This document shows positions 1 through 13,400 of a DNA stretch of 19,151 nt, piece by piece. The first letter of the stretch is position 1, and every line of letters begins with the position of its first letter. The stretch comes from Dipetalonema caudispina (taxonomy: Eukaryota; Nematoda; Chromadorea; Rhabditida; Onchocercidae). The stretch lies in contig JABVXV010000641.1 in assembly GCA_013365325.1 (NCBI GenBank), forward strand, positions 1-19,151. Direction: 5' to 3'. The notes below the pieces were generated by a model, which did no database searches, was not told the origin of the DNA, and was given only the letters and a program-made list of their open reading frames with translations. The position numbers and the translations under genes are program-made.

Positions 1-299
1 TTAATCTTCGTTCTATCTATCACACTATTATTATAATTACAAATTCATGAAAATAATGTTAATCTTTTTAGTGATTAGAAAAAAAACTATTTGTTGCACT
101 ATACTTTATTTTAAAGAGAAGGAAGGTAAAAAGGAAAAATTTTTTTTAATCTAAATGAAAATATAAAAAGTGTTGATGTAGTCATTTCAAAAATTCATAT
201 TTGAAATTGTCAAAAACGATTTGTAAGATTGGTAGCTCAATTAAAAACTTTTTATCCTGTTATCTTGACTCATATTAAGTTTTTTTATTTTTGCTAGCT
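1..299. other. AT-rich flank without a recognisable gene
   Basis: No reading frame, RNA gene or clear repeat is visible. If the BEL/Pao relic next to it were complete, its 3' end and LTR would lie on this side (the element is on the minus strand), but I see no LTR-like sequence, and no second copy of this stretch elsewhere in the window. Confidence 0.5.
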
Positions 300-592
300 T
301 CCACTTATCACAAGGAGTTTAGTAATACAACTTCTCCTCCAATGGGAGTTTTCGTTTCTATGCTTCTTGGGGACTTATGCATCATTTGCGTACTTCTCTG
401 AAACTAGCTAAATATTCATCTTCCCATATTTCCCAAAATGTGTCAAGGATTTTTGTTGTGCTTGACCAATATTGATGAATTTTCTCTGAGTATTTAACTT
501 GTAAAGGATATATTCATCCTGATTATCAATCAATTGGCATTATTAAAGAAGCGTTTGATAGTATAAAGTCGATTGGTCTTAGGATTATAGAA
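300..592 (-). pseudogene. DUF5641-like C-terminal pol remnant
   Basis: Downstream of the integrase core on the minus strand, the frames read in pieces like the domain that follows integrase in BEL/Pao polyproteins (called DUF5641). Recognisable pieces include an I-L-R-P-I-D-like element near 545-565 and a Y-W-S-S-T-T-K-I-L-D-T-F-W-like stretch around 425-475. The pieces lie in more than one frame and contain stops, so it cannot code as a unit. The domain's function is unknown to me. Confidence 0.65.
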
Positions 593-1356
593 TCATCGAA
601 GTTTTACATAAGTTAATGGACGAAAATTAAGTATAGTTTCTACCTCTACTATTAAGATTGTTAAATCTCTTTCCCATAATAGCTTCCTACCTATGACCTT
701 TCTTAAAGTTCTTTTAGTTAGACCAATTATTCGTTCATAAATTCCTCCACTCCAGGGAGCTTTTGGTGTTATATTTCGCCATTCCATTCCTGCTTTTGCC
801 AAGAACTCAGTTAGTTTTGTTTCTTGAATCATTATTGTTTGAAAAACCAATTGGAATTGAGTAACATTATCACTCAAAATTAGTTCGGGATAACCAAGTC
901 GAGCTACAAATCGTCTAAGGACATTTAAAAAATTTGCAGCAGAAAAATTATCCGCCATCTCTAAATGCACTGCTCTTGTAGTGAAGCATGTGAATAAGGC
1001 GACCCATCTTTTTGTCAGTCCTGTTTTAGTTTTGACGGGAACAGGATCTAAATAATCCAAACCAACTCGGGCAAATGTTCGAGAACGTTTTACTCGAGTT
1101 TCTGGAAGTTCAGGCATAGTTGGTAACTAAAATGGTTTTGCCTTCCATCGTTTACAAACCATACATTTGTTCAATATTCTTTTAACTTCAGCTCTTCCCC
1201 TTAGGTATCCAAACATTCTTTTTATTCTTGAAATCGTAGGATATTTTCTGTTATATGATTGTGTCTGGGCAGATAGATATGTAGGATGTAAACCATGTTC
1301 ATCTAATTCCGAGTTCCATAAATCATTTTCGTAATATAAATTCCATTTAACTAATT
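593..1356 (-). pseudogene. BEL/Pao integrase, DDE core open but 5' part broken
   Basis: The open part (593-1117) gives 174 residues of a retroviral-type integrase core. The three catalytic acids are in place: Asp21 in a G-L-D-Y-L context, Asp83 in S-D-N, and Glu128 in G-I-Y-E-R, followed by R-P-L-T-Y near the end. An integrase core cuts and joins element DNA into the host chromosome. The Met at 1115-1117 is internal and not a true start: the same frame continues upstream through an in-frame TAG (1127-1129) into the C-x-x-C half of the HHCC zinc finger (1154-1165) and a G-R-A-E-V-K-R segment before it. The paired histidines are not recognisable. Around 1345-1360 a stop and a one-base frame change break the frame again. 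It is a fragment of a dead element; the open core may simply have escaped mutation so far. Confidence 0.8.
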
Positions 1357-1689
1357 TTCATTTTCTCTTATTCTTTCCGATTGAGCTTGTTTAATTAATA
1401 CGTTCATCACCAATCTATAGTCTTCTGTGATTCGATTTTTCTCTGATGAAATTTGCAACCGAGGAATTCCTCCTTTAGATATTGACTTGACAAATTTTAA
1501 AGCTCATGCGGTTGATCTCACTAGCCTTGACCATTTGTTAAGTCGATTTTTTGAAATTCCAGCTATTAATAACTTGTGCAACGATCATCTCGTCTTCCCT
1601 TTCGCTTTCCTACTCTTTGTGGTCATCTTTGAAATTATATTTTCAGAATGGCCATTTTGATTCTTTCTTTATTATCCATCTCGACTCTT

Positions 1690-2032
1690 TCCACTATAGT
1701 TCAAAATCTGTTAGTTGAAATGGAGAAAGTCCTCTAGTAGCTATATCTGCGAGATTCTTTCACTTGGAATATAGCGAGATGAGAATTGAGTATTTCGTAT
1801 TTCTTCAACACGATTTTGAATAAATCTCGGTATTAGACGAGAATGATTCTGAATCCAATACAAACTCATCTGGAGTATTGACCATAAGGTGGTCTTCATA
1901 CTTTTTAGTTCCATTTGTCTGATATCAAACTGGACAGAGCGACTACGGTAAGTTAAGTAACACCAAGAAGGCTTCTTTTCCTTGAATTATGTATATCGCT
2001 GCAGGATATGCCACTGAGGAAGCGTCGGTGAA
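1690..2032 (-). pseudogene. BEL/Pao RNase H remnant
   Basis: On the minus strand, the motif F-T-D-A-S (2018-2032) matches the first catalytic Asp motif of retroelement RNase H. Further along are an R-Y-I-P-S-E-like element (1759-1776) and A-D-I-A-T-R-G (1730-1750), which sit at the RNase H end and linker in BEL/Pao elements. The last two are in different frames, so a frameshift lies between 1750 and 1759, and several stops interrupt the domain (for example after the segment near 1945). Similarity ends abruptly at 2032, upstream of which reverse transcriptase would be expected but is absent. The linker continues to about 1430. Confidence 0.7.
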
Positions 2033-2157
2033 TAAAAAAAATTTTTATTGATTTTGATGTTTTAGTGCAATTCACTCATTGCTAACAAAAAAATAATTGA
2101 AACATTTTACAGAAAAAATTTCCAAAATTTAATGATTGCGCTTATTTATTAGATTTG

Positions 2158-2350
2158 CGTTCACTGATAACATAATGGCAGATAAGCGGTGAATCATATG
2201 TCTGCATTCGTTGATAAACTAATAACGGTTAAGTGGGAAAGTATTCATCGATAATCTGATAACAGATAAATAGTGAATCAAATGTTTACACTCTCTAACA
2301 GTTCGATAATTGCTTAGTAGTGAATCAAATGTCTGCATTCATTGATAGTT
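2158..2350. repeat. Degenerate ~84 bp direct repeat
   Basis: A unit starting TTCACTGATAACA at about 2160 is partly repeated as TTCATCGATAATC at about 2244. The sub-motif GTGAATCA(T/A)ATGT(C/T)T occurs at 2189, 2273 and 2320, with spacings of 84 and 47 bases; the first and third copies continue into TCTGCATTC. Similarity between copies is clear but imperfect. It may be an old minisatellite or the remains of a mobile element end. It lies 125 bases from the upstream break of the BEL/Pao relic. Confidence 0.6.
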
Positions 2351-2937
2351 AATTAGTTTACATTCATTGTTTTAATAGGAAATTTTTGTTCAGTTGTCTC
2401 TTTGTTAAATTAAATCGTACTTAAATATTTCAAATGCTAACCAAATAATAATCAAATAAACTTATATCAAAAATTATTGCTGTTATGCGAAATATTTGTT
2501 TGTTCGTTTGTTTTTTTTTTCTTTTTTTTTGTGCATAAAAAATTGCATATTTGCAAACTATTGCTTAAGCACAAATTTATTAAATAAACAAGGAATTTTT
2601 ACTTTCTTTGCCAATTTGATGATAGTGTTAATTGAAGAGATAATTATTTAATTGATAAATAAAGAATCTTCGCATCAGTTAATAATTTGTTGGCAATTAA
2701 ATGTACCGCTGTTTCATCAGTTATCTCATCACTACTCATAATGTGAATATTTCAAATGTAAAATTACCAAAAACATAATAATCGATATTTATTCGAGGAA
2801 TATATTGAATAAGCTTAAAACAAGGATATGAATTCTTAATAAAATTAATTGTAATTTTAATATTTGATAAATATGAGTTATCAATTTTTCCTCACTTTCT
2901 TCCCTCTTTTCTTTTTCATCCCATCCTCTCAAGGATA
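2351..2937. other. Intergenic AT-rich DNA
   Basis: No gene is visible. There are short T runs and TTTG repeats at 2500-2530. The stretch separates the repeat and relic from the 3' end of the asp-4-like gene. Confidence 0.5.
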
Positions 2938-2943
2938 TTTATT
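2938..2943 (-). terminator. Candidate poly(A) signal AATAAA of the asp-4-like gene
   Basis: The plus strand reads TTTATT here, which is AATAAA on the minus strand, 141 bases past the stop codon (3085-3087). It is the first exact hexamer downstream of the stop. In such AT-rich DNA a chance hexamer is easily found, so the call is weak. Confidence 0.4.
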
Positions 2944-3084
2944 TGATTGTCGCCAAACCCGAATTTTTTTCAATACAAATTTTGATCAAAGTATAGCTAA
3001 ACTTGTCATAAGTAATATAATTGGTATATGAAAAGAATTCAAACTTGAATTAAATGAAAAGACTTTATGAATTTGAATCAAATT

Positions 3085-7218
<4,134 letters not shown>

Positions 7219-7439
7219 CTTCAAGAAGTTAAGATGGAAGAATGATGATGAAGTTGAGGACTTAACTCTTTCTCTTTCTCTTTCCTTTTCTTTCTCGTGG
7301 ATTTTTTCGATTCATTAAGAGAAATGGAAAGAGGGAGAGAGAAAGAGAGAGAGAGAGGGGAAGAGAGAAAGTGAAAGGGAGAGAGAAGAAGGGAAAAAAA
7401 GAGGAGGAAAAACTAGGAAGTGGAAAAATGGAGAAAGAT
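7219..7439 (-). promoter_or_regulatory. asp-4 5' flank with opposed pyrimidine and purine tracts
   Basis: Immediately upstream of the asp-4 start codon. The plus strand has a C/T-only stretch at about 7266-7295, followed by an almost pure purine stretch at 7318-7439 with only a few pyrimidines. The two are roughly complementary (GAGAAAG-type against CTTTCTC-type), so they could pair as a long imperfect hairpin, and the purine tract alone could form a triplex or bind GAGA-type factors. No convincing TATA box or trans-splice acceptor was found. The regulatory role is inferred from position only. Confidence 0.45.
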
Positions 7440-7705
7440 CGTTGGTCAATAATTTATTGATATCACAATTTGATAGCATTGATGTTAGTGATAATGCTAA
7501 TGATATTGATGATGATGATAATACTGCAATGTTGCAGACACATATACATACATACATTGCATTACACATATTGAGATATTGAAAGTTAATGGATGAGAAA
7601 TAAAATGGTGCAAAATTGTGTAATTATATTACAAATAGTTTTAAGAGAAAGTTATGATTTTATGCCATTGATTTTGATTATTTCAATTTTACATATTGAA
7701 CAGAT

Positions 7706-7787
7706 AAGCACTTAATGATTAACGATTGCTAATTCTGAACTGGTCTTTAGAAGGGCATAATAATTGGCCAAGAATAGTTATGTTAGA

Positions 7788-7866
<79 letters not shown>

Positions 7867-8062
7867 ACAGATAGATAAATAGATACATAAATAGTATTTG
7901 ATGTGATTATGTTAATTTAGGATTAATTTGTTAGAGAGATATGAGAATTCATTAAAGATAATTGTGTTAAATTGATGCATGCAGCACTTGATATGAGAAT
8001 CCGGATTCTGGGCTAGTTTTTAGAGGCATATAACAGTTGGCTAAAGATTTATGTTTTAGTAT
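7706..8062. repeat. Two diverged ~80 bp direct copies flanking a microsatellite
   Basis: Copy 1 (about 7706-7790) and copy 2 (about 7982-8062) share, in order, GCACTT, ATTCTG, CT(G/A)GT(C/T)TTTAGA, GGCATA, (A/G)TTGGC(C/T)A and TTATGTT, at offsets of about 276 to 271 bases. The match is ordered and collinear but clearly imperfect. The long (AT)n array starts directly at the end of copy 1. The pair could be an old tandem duplication or the two ends of a small decayed mobile element. Confidence 0.6.
7790..7864. repeat. (AT)n dinucleotide microsatellite
   Basis: About 37 uninterrupted AT units, followed by ATGGACAGATAGATAAATAGATA, a short GATA-like trail (the block is given here only to show where purity ends). 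It is self-complementary, so it can extrude as a cruciform. Confidence 0.97.
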
Positions 8063-9471
8063 ACGTAATCGTTTCCATTGTTAATTTAGCAGGATATCAA
8101 TCAGAATCATCCGGTGTACAATTCAAATATTGTTTATATCACATGATATTTGTGATTTAGCAGAAAAGATGATGATATAATTATGTAATTGAAATCTAAA
8201 AAGCATTAACATTACTGATAATTAAGTCATATCAATTAATTTATTCACAAATTTCAAACTATTGATGGTTATTTTCACTAAAGAGATTATTATTTATAAA
8301 TTATTGGTAATTAACATAATCCTCAACATAATTGTCACAAAATTGAACATAATGCAAAAATTAAATTTATGAATAAGGAACGTTTGTGCAAAGTGAAATT
8401 TTATCAATGATTCATGGCTATTTGTCATGTTTACATTTATTTGCATTACCAAAGGAAATGAGTTGAAGCCATCTATCTTATTTTTCTTGATAAATAATCT
8501 CAGCTAAATCTAAACTGCCTGATTTTTTTTTTATCAAATAGAAACAAAAAAATTTCGAAAATTAATAGTGTAAAAATATTGGCTTCGAAAGAAAAAACAA
8601 AAACGAAAAATAAATCGGAAATTGTTGTTGAAATTTCAAACTTTCTTAGTTAATAAATTTACAAACTTTTTTTTTATTGGAAAAATTTGATATGCTTTTA
8701 TGTAAGAAAAATCCTTAACAGATATCGTATATATTTACTTAAATCCTTCTGACAAAATGAAATATTTATTAAATTTTCTTTACAGCCTTGTATTATGTAT
8801 ATTTTAAATGTATTTTTCAGCATAAAACTATTATTTCGATATTAAATCATTGATTGCTACTAATCGGTGTTTATTATCATCATATCTAATAGATATATAA
8901 TTTACTATTGTAACTTTCCAAATTGCTTTTTTTTACACTTCAATTTTATTTATACTTTAAATTATATCAATTCCTGAAAATCATTAAACCTATCCAACTA
9001 ATAAATGGATTATTAATCATTCCCAATCTTCAATCTATTGGTTTTATTGCAATTTCATCATTAACAAATTTACAAATTACTGTTCAACCCAAATTATTCA
9101 CTTATAATCTAAATGATTGATTTTATTAAATATTTATTAATTCATATTATTTACTTCACTAAATGTTTCTTTTAATGCTAAACGGATACCACTTATTCTT
9201 GTCGTTTCACTTATCAAATTATCACTGATCCTTATGTTCAGTACCATTCTCACTATGATAATAAAAAAAAAAAAAAAAAAATGACAAAAGATAGTAAAAA
9301 TAATAATAACACTAACAAAAATAGCACTTAAATGAAGTAGCAGATGTAACAATAGTTATTAAAATGAAAAATTTTTCAGCAATAATAGCTGTAGTTGTAG
9401 TAGTATTGGTAGAATAAAGATTTAAAATGCAAACAATCAATATTAATCTTGAAAATCTCTTAAATTTTTTG

Positions 9472-9476
9472 AAAAA
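9472..9476 (-). terminator. RNA polymerase III terminator of the tRNA
   Basis: AAAAA on the plus strand is a T5 run on the minus strand, 8 bases past the tRNA 3' end; this is the usual Pol III stop signal and spacing. Confidence 0.85.
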
Positions 9477-9484
9477 GATTGCCT

Positions 9485-9557
9485 CGCCCTCTGTGGGACT
9501 CGAACCCACGACCCTCAGATTAAAAGTCTGATGCTCTACCAACTGAGCTAAGAAGGC
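9485..9557 (-). tRNA. tRNA-Lys (anticodon UUU)
   Basis: The 73 nt minus-strand sequence folds as a complete cloverleaf. The acceptor stem GCCTTCT pairs with AGAGGGC (one G-U pair), followed by discriminator G. The anticodon stem TCAGA/TCTGA closes the loop CTTTTAA, with anticodon TTT at 9522-9524. There is no intron, and CCA is not encoded. The internal Pol III promoters are intact: A box TAGCTCAGTTGG (9539-9550) and B box GGTTCGAGTCC (9496-9506). It reads AAA (and AAG by wobble) lysine codons. It stands alone between the two divergent protein genes, transcribed in the same direction as asp-4. Confidence 0.97.
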
Positions 9558-10387
9558 TCCGATATTTCAACCATTGAAAACTTTTATCAAAAATATTTTT
9601 TTTTTTTTTCATTTTTTTTTTTTTTTTTTGCATACAATGTTTTTATTATGTATTTACTTATAGTTCATATTTCAATCATTCATTATCACTTTTTTTTTTT
9701 TCACAGTATTAAATTTAAATTTATGTTTCATTTTGTTAATTTATTTTTATTACATTTTTTTTTTTTTTTTTTATTTTTTTAAATTATTAATTATAAATTG
9801 AGATATATGTATAAACATATTTATATATATTTGAATAGATAGAAAGGATGAAATAAATGGAAGGAATGAAATGAACAGATGGAAACAACTGTTAATAGAG
9901 CTTTAAATTATATCCATCCATCCATCTATCAGTGAAGCAATAACTAACAACATTGTTGTAATATTAGTTAGCATTAACAGGGAGTGGAAGATGGAGGGAA
10001 TAGAGAAAGAATATTTACATACAATGGATCGATTTTATGGATTATTCTATTTTCTTGCTAATACAATTCATAAATTGATCCATTCATTTGCCATTCTCTT
10101 TTATTTCTGCAATAATTGATTAACTAAGAAGAAGTTAATTGTCTTACTAATTTAGAAATTTAATTAATATAAATCAATAATTGTCAAAAAACAACTATTG
10201 TTATAATAATTTCTTCTCATTTAGGCAATTTTACATTATCAGTAAAGCTTAATGATTTATCGTGATTTACGTTGATCTTTTATGAAGAAGATACTATATT
10301 GATAGTATTTAACATCATTCTATCAAATGTTACAGTAACTAATATTTATTATCTGTAACATTTTAGTAAATTAAACTTTGATTACAA
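9558..10387. other. Intergenic region upstream of asm
   Basis: No gene is visible. It has many long T runs (9596-9630, 9690-9700, 9757-9773), a short CCAT repeat (9913-9926) and plain AT-rich DNA. The asm promoter should lie here, but no clear TATA or initiator could be picked out. Confidence 0.5.
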
Positions 10388-10396
10388 TTTTTTCAG
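10388..10396 (+). promoter_or_regulatory. Candidate trans-splice (or 5' UTR intron) acceptor before asm
   Basis: The sequence TTTTTTCAG ends at 10396, 60 bases upstream of the asm start codon. It matches the nematode 3' splice consensus (TTTTCAG) and is an unusually good copy. Because no coding exon precedes it, it is either the SL trans-splice site of the asm message or the end of an intron in the 5' untranslated region. Confidence 0.5.
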
Positions 10397-10456
10397 CGTT
10401 ACAAAAAATTCAACCTTTATTTTCAATTTTTCGTGGCTGATTTTGAATTATCCAAA

Positions 10457-13400
10457 ATGTTATTCCTGCGAATACGAAATTGCTTCATTTTTTTCTATGC
10501 AATCGTTATTGTTTTCCTTGCTAATCCGTCATTTACAAGTAACATTTCCGGTTAGTTTTATTCATATAATATAGAATAAAAAAAAGAAAACTGATGCAAC
10601 TATTTATTATCATTTGTTGTTGTTATTGGTATTATCATTATTATTATTATTATTATTGTTGTTGTTTTTGTTGTTACTATTGTTAATGCTATTATTGCTA
10701 TGATGTTAGCGTTGTTATTTGTTGATATTATTTTTTTAATGTAAATACAAACTAGAATATATTATCATTTTTCTTTTTCTTTAAATAAATATAAAATACT
10801 CGATGAATTTCTTTTTTTTTTGAACTAATAGGAAGAGAATAATGAAGTGTTTAAGAGTGAAATACAACAAATAATTGTAGTTAGTTATTGATGTCGAAAT
10901 GACAAAATGTTTAATTTAATATTGGAGTAGTTATTTTGCAATTATACAAATTAGTTATATTTGTGTCAGTAATTTAGTTTAATAATAAATTAATGCATAA
11001 AATATTACTGAATTAAGTATTAGTGTTCAAAATTACTGACATTTTTATCAAAGTATCCAATGCTTATATTATATGCAAAGAAATTTTTTATCCTTTACAT
11101 ATCTTTCATTTATATTTACTATTGTAAGCAGAAGAGTTACTGAAAGCATCGAAAATTCTGTACTAATTCTAATAGAATTCGCAAAAAAGATCACTTCTTT
11201 TTTCATAATTTGCTACATGTTTTTCCGATTCCGGTATATAATTAGTGATCCGGAATGCTTCCGCTGGAATATGAAAATAAAATGATTATTAAAATCTTTT
11301 ATTTTTATGCATGATTCTTCTTTGAAATCTTATCGTTAGGCTATTCTTCTAACGTTATTTTTATTTACTTACTCTTACTATCTATTTTTTCGTTTTTGAA
11401 ATATTGAATTTCTTTGTCTTTTCAGCTAATTATAATTAAATATTGAAAAATAAGACATAAACAGTTTAAAAAGTTTATTTATACCAATCAGTACCGTTTA
11501 AGAAGATTTTTATTTCTATATCTTTTACCATAAATTGGTCAATATTTCAGTGCATGTAACACCTTATTTTTTAAAAAATACGATTCTCTTACTAATTTAA
11601 TTGCTTTGACACATTTTTAAAATAATATTTAAAACTTTCATTACTGATATTAATTGAAATTTCACTGATAGCTTAGACATTACTGACTATAAAATATGAA
11701 AGTATCTAATCATAACATTTTATTACCAAATTTAAGTCATATAATCATTCCAGAAAATTCTTGAAAAAAATATTTTCTTTGTTTTTAAGCTATGAAAGAT
11801 TATGATAATGCATCAAATACCGATGGTGCAATTTGTGTAGCATGCAAAATGTCTGTGATATTTTTCAGGTAACTAATATTTCATATCATAATTTTACTTT
11901 TTACCTTCTTCATTACGTTAATTCAAAAAAATTAAAACTTTTAAAGAAGGTTTTAGCCAGTAATTTATGATTAAAAATTAGCTTTCAAAAATAAAAACTT
12001 TCCTAACACCGAAAAATATATAAGCAATAAGAATTGAATTTTTGGTAATAAAAAAATTGAAGGAAAAAAATACAACATCAGATAATTTGCACAATAAAGC
12101 ATTATGAACAAAAATATAACATTAATAAATTGTTTAATAAAGTAATTTAAAAAAATACATAGTAATACGAAACTGCATAATAAAGCATTAGTGATAAAAG
12201 AAAAGTTTCAATAAATTTAATTGAGAAAAATTTTTTTACTCAAACAAAAAAATTTCAAAAAATTTCCTTCTTCAAAAGATGTGATTAATTTGCAGATCAA
12301 TATATGAACAAAATCGAACCCGAGATTCAATAATTGATATTGCAACATTTATTTGTCATTACTTTGTACACCATGAATCGTTGATATGCTATAGCTTAGC
12401 TAAACAATTTCGGGTATTATTCTTTTCACTTCCCTTCAAATTATACTAATTAAAAATAGTTATACCTAAAATAAATTATATATTTTGGGTATTGGCAAAT
12501 ATTATATAATGACTAGAATTTCCCTTATAGTTATTTAAAGTAATTCAATATTAATACAGAAACACATCCTGTGTTTAAGATTCATTTACTTTTTTTGCAT
12601 AACTTTAATTTTAATTCAATCAAATTGAAATTGATATTGTAAAATTTGTGCGAATAAGAAGTTCTTCAATATATATTTTAAAATTTCAAAGATATTGAAA
12701 GCCTTTTTATTTTAAAAAAATTCAGGAAGAAATCCTATATGTTATCGAAGAGTTAATTCTTCAACCTGCTACATTATGCTCAATGTTTATAGACGATTGT
12801 GGAAATCCAAGAATGGATACATCATCATGGAATATCACGCTACCACCAAAACGACCAGGTTTAAACTTTAAAAAAAAAATTCAGAAATTCAATAAATTAA
12901 ATATATGTATGCGATAACATAAGTGTAATATGTATATATATTCTAATTGCTTTACTTCTTTTTTTTTTCTTTTTTGGAATTTTTAAAAAATCTCAAATTA
13001 TTAATAGAATTTGATGAATGTAATCAATTTGTTGCTTCTATCTCAACTATTAATATTTTATGGGAAGTAATAATTGCTTTTGATTACTTTAAATAACTCA
13101 GATCAAGAATATCCGACTTATCCGACTATGAGAGAGAATAATTTACGAGTATTACATATCACTGATTTACATTTCGATCCAGAATATGCGCCAGGTTCAG
13201 AAGCTAATTGTAGCAGTGAACTTTGCTGTCATAAGCAATCCGAATTAAATGGTAATTTCTATATTAATACTAAATTTGTAGTTAAATTTAGTTCAAATTT
13301 TGCTTCAAACATTTAAGATACCATTTTATGGAGAAAAATTGAATTAGTTATTAGTTAAATCATTTCGTCAATATCATAAAATATTTTGCAGAAAGTAATA

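Larger units (their letters stand above)
300..2032 (-). mobile_element. BEL/Pao LTR-retrotransposon relic (internal pol fragment)
   Basis: Read on the minus strand, this stretch carries, in the normal pol order, an RNase H start with an F-T-D-A-S motif (2018-2032), an RNase H/integrase linker with the BEL-type A-D-I-A-T-R-G signature (1730-1750), a C-x-x-C zinc-knuckle remnant (1154-1165), a DDE integrase core (593-1117) and a DUF5641-like C-terminal part (300-592). Known BEL/Pao polyproteins have this arrangement. Gag, protease and reverse transcriptase are not seen, and no LTRs flank it, so it is a truncated dead copy. Several stops and frame changes interrupt it: a TAG at 1127-1129, a stop plus frame change near 1345-1360, a frame change between 1750 and 1759, and further stops in RNase H. 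It is on the same strand as the asp-4-like gene and about 1 kb downstream of its stop codon. Family assignment is from recognised motifs, not a search. Confidence 0.85.
7440..9471. other. Intergenic region between asp-4 and the tRNA
   Basis: About 2 kb without a supported gene. It holds GAT triplets (7500-7522), the diverged repeat pair and (AT)n microsatellite listed separately, several T or A runs (8525, 8668, 9263-9280) and otherwise unremarkable AT-rich DNA. The longest open frame (8923-9120, 65 codons) shows no family likeness and no splice context. Confidence 0.55.

Noticed and set aside
1427..1660. 77-codon plus-strand open frame
   Set aside because: It lies antisense to the RNase H/integrase linker of the BEL/Pao relic and has no family likeness of its own.
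7315..7569. Leu/Ser-rich 84-codon minus-strand frame
   Set aside because: It is produced by the purine tract read on the minus strand; composition is repeat-like and no domain is visible.
8923..9120. 65-codon plus-strand frame rich in Ile, Leu and Asn
   Set aside because: The codons look slightly less biased than their surroundings, but there is no recognisable motif, neighbour exon or splice pattern. A stray mitochondrial or Wolbachia-derived insert was considered and cannot be supported by eye.
9137..9542. Minus-strand frames over the tRNA region
   Set aside because: One frame begins inside the tRNA-Lys and both run through low-complexity DNA.
11073..11285. 70-codon plus-strand frame in asm intron 1
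   Set aside because: No family likeness; inserting it as an exon would not improve the saposin or signal-peptide parts of the model.
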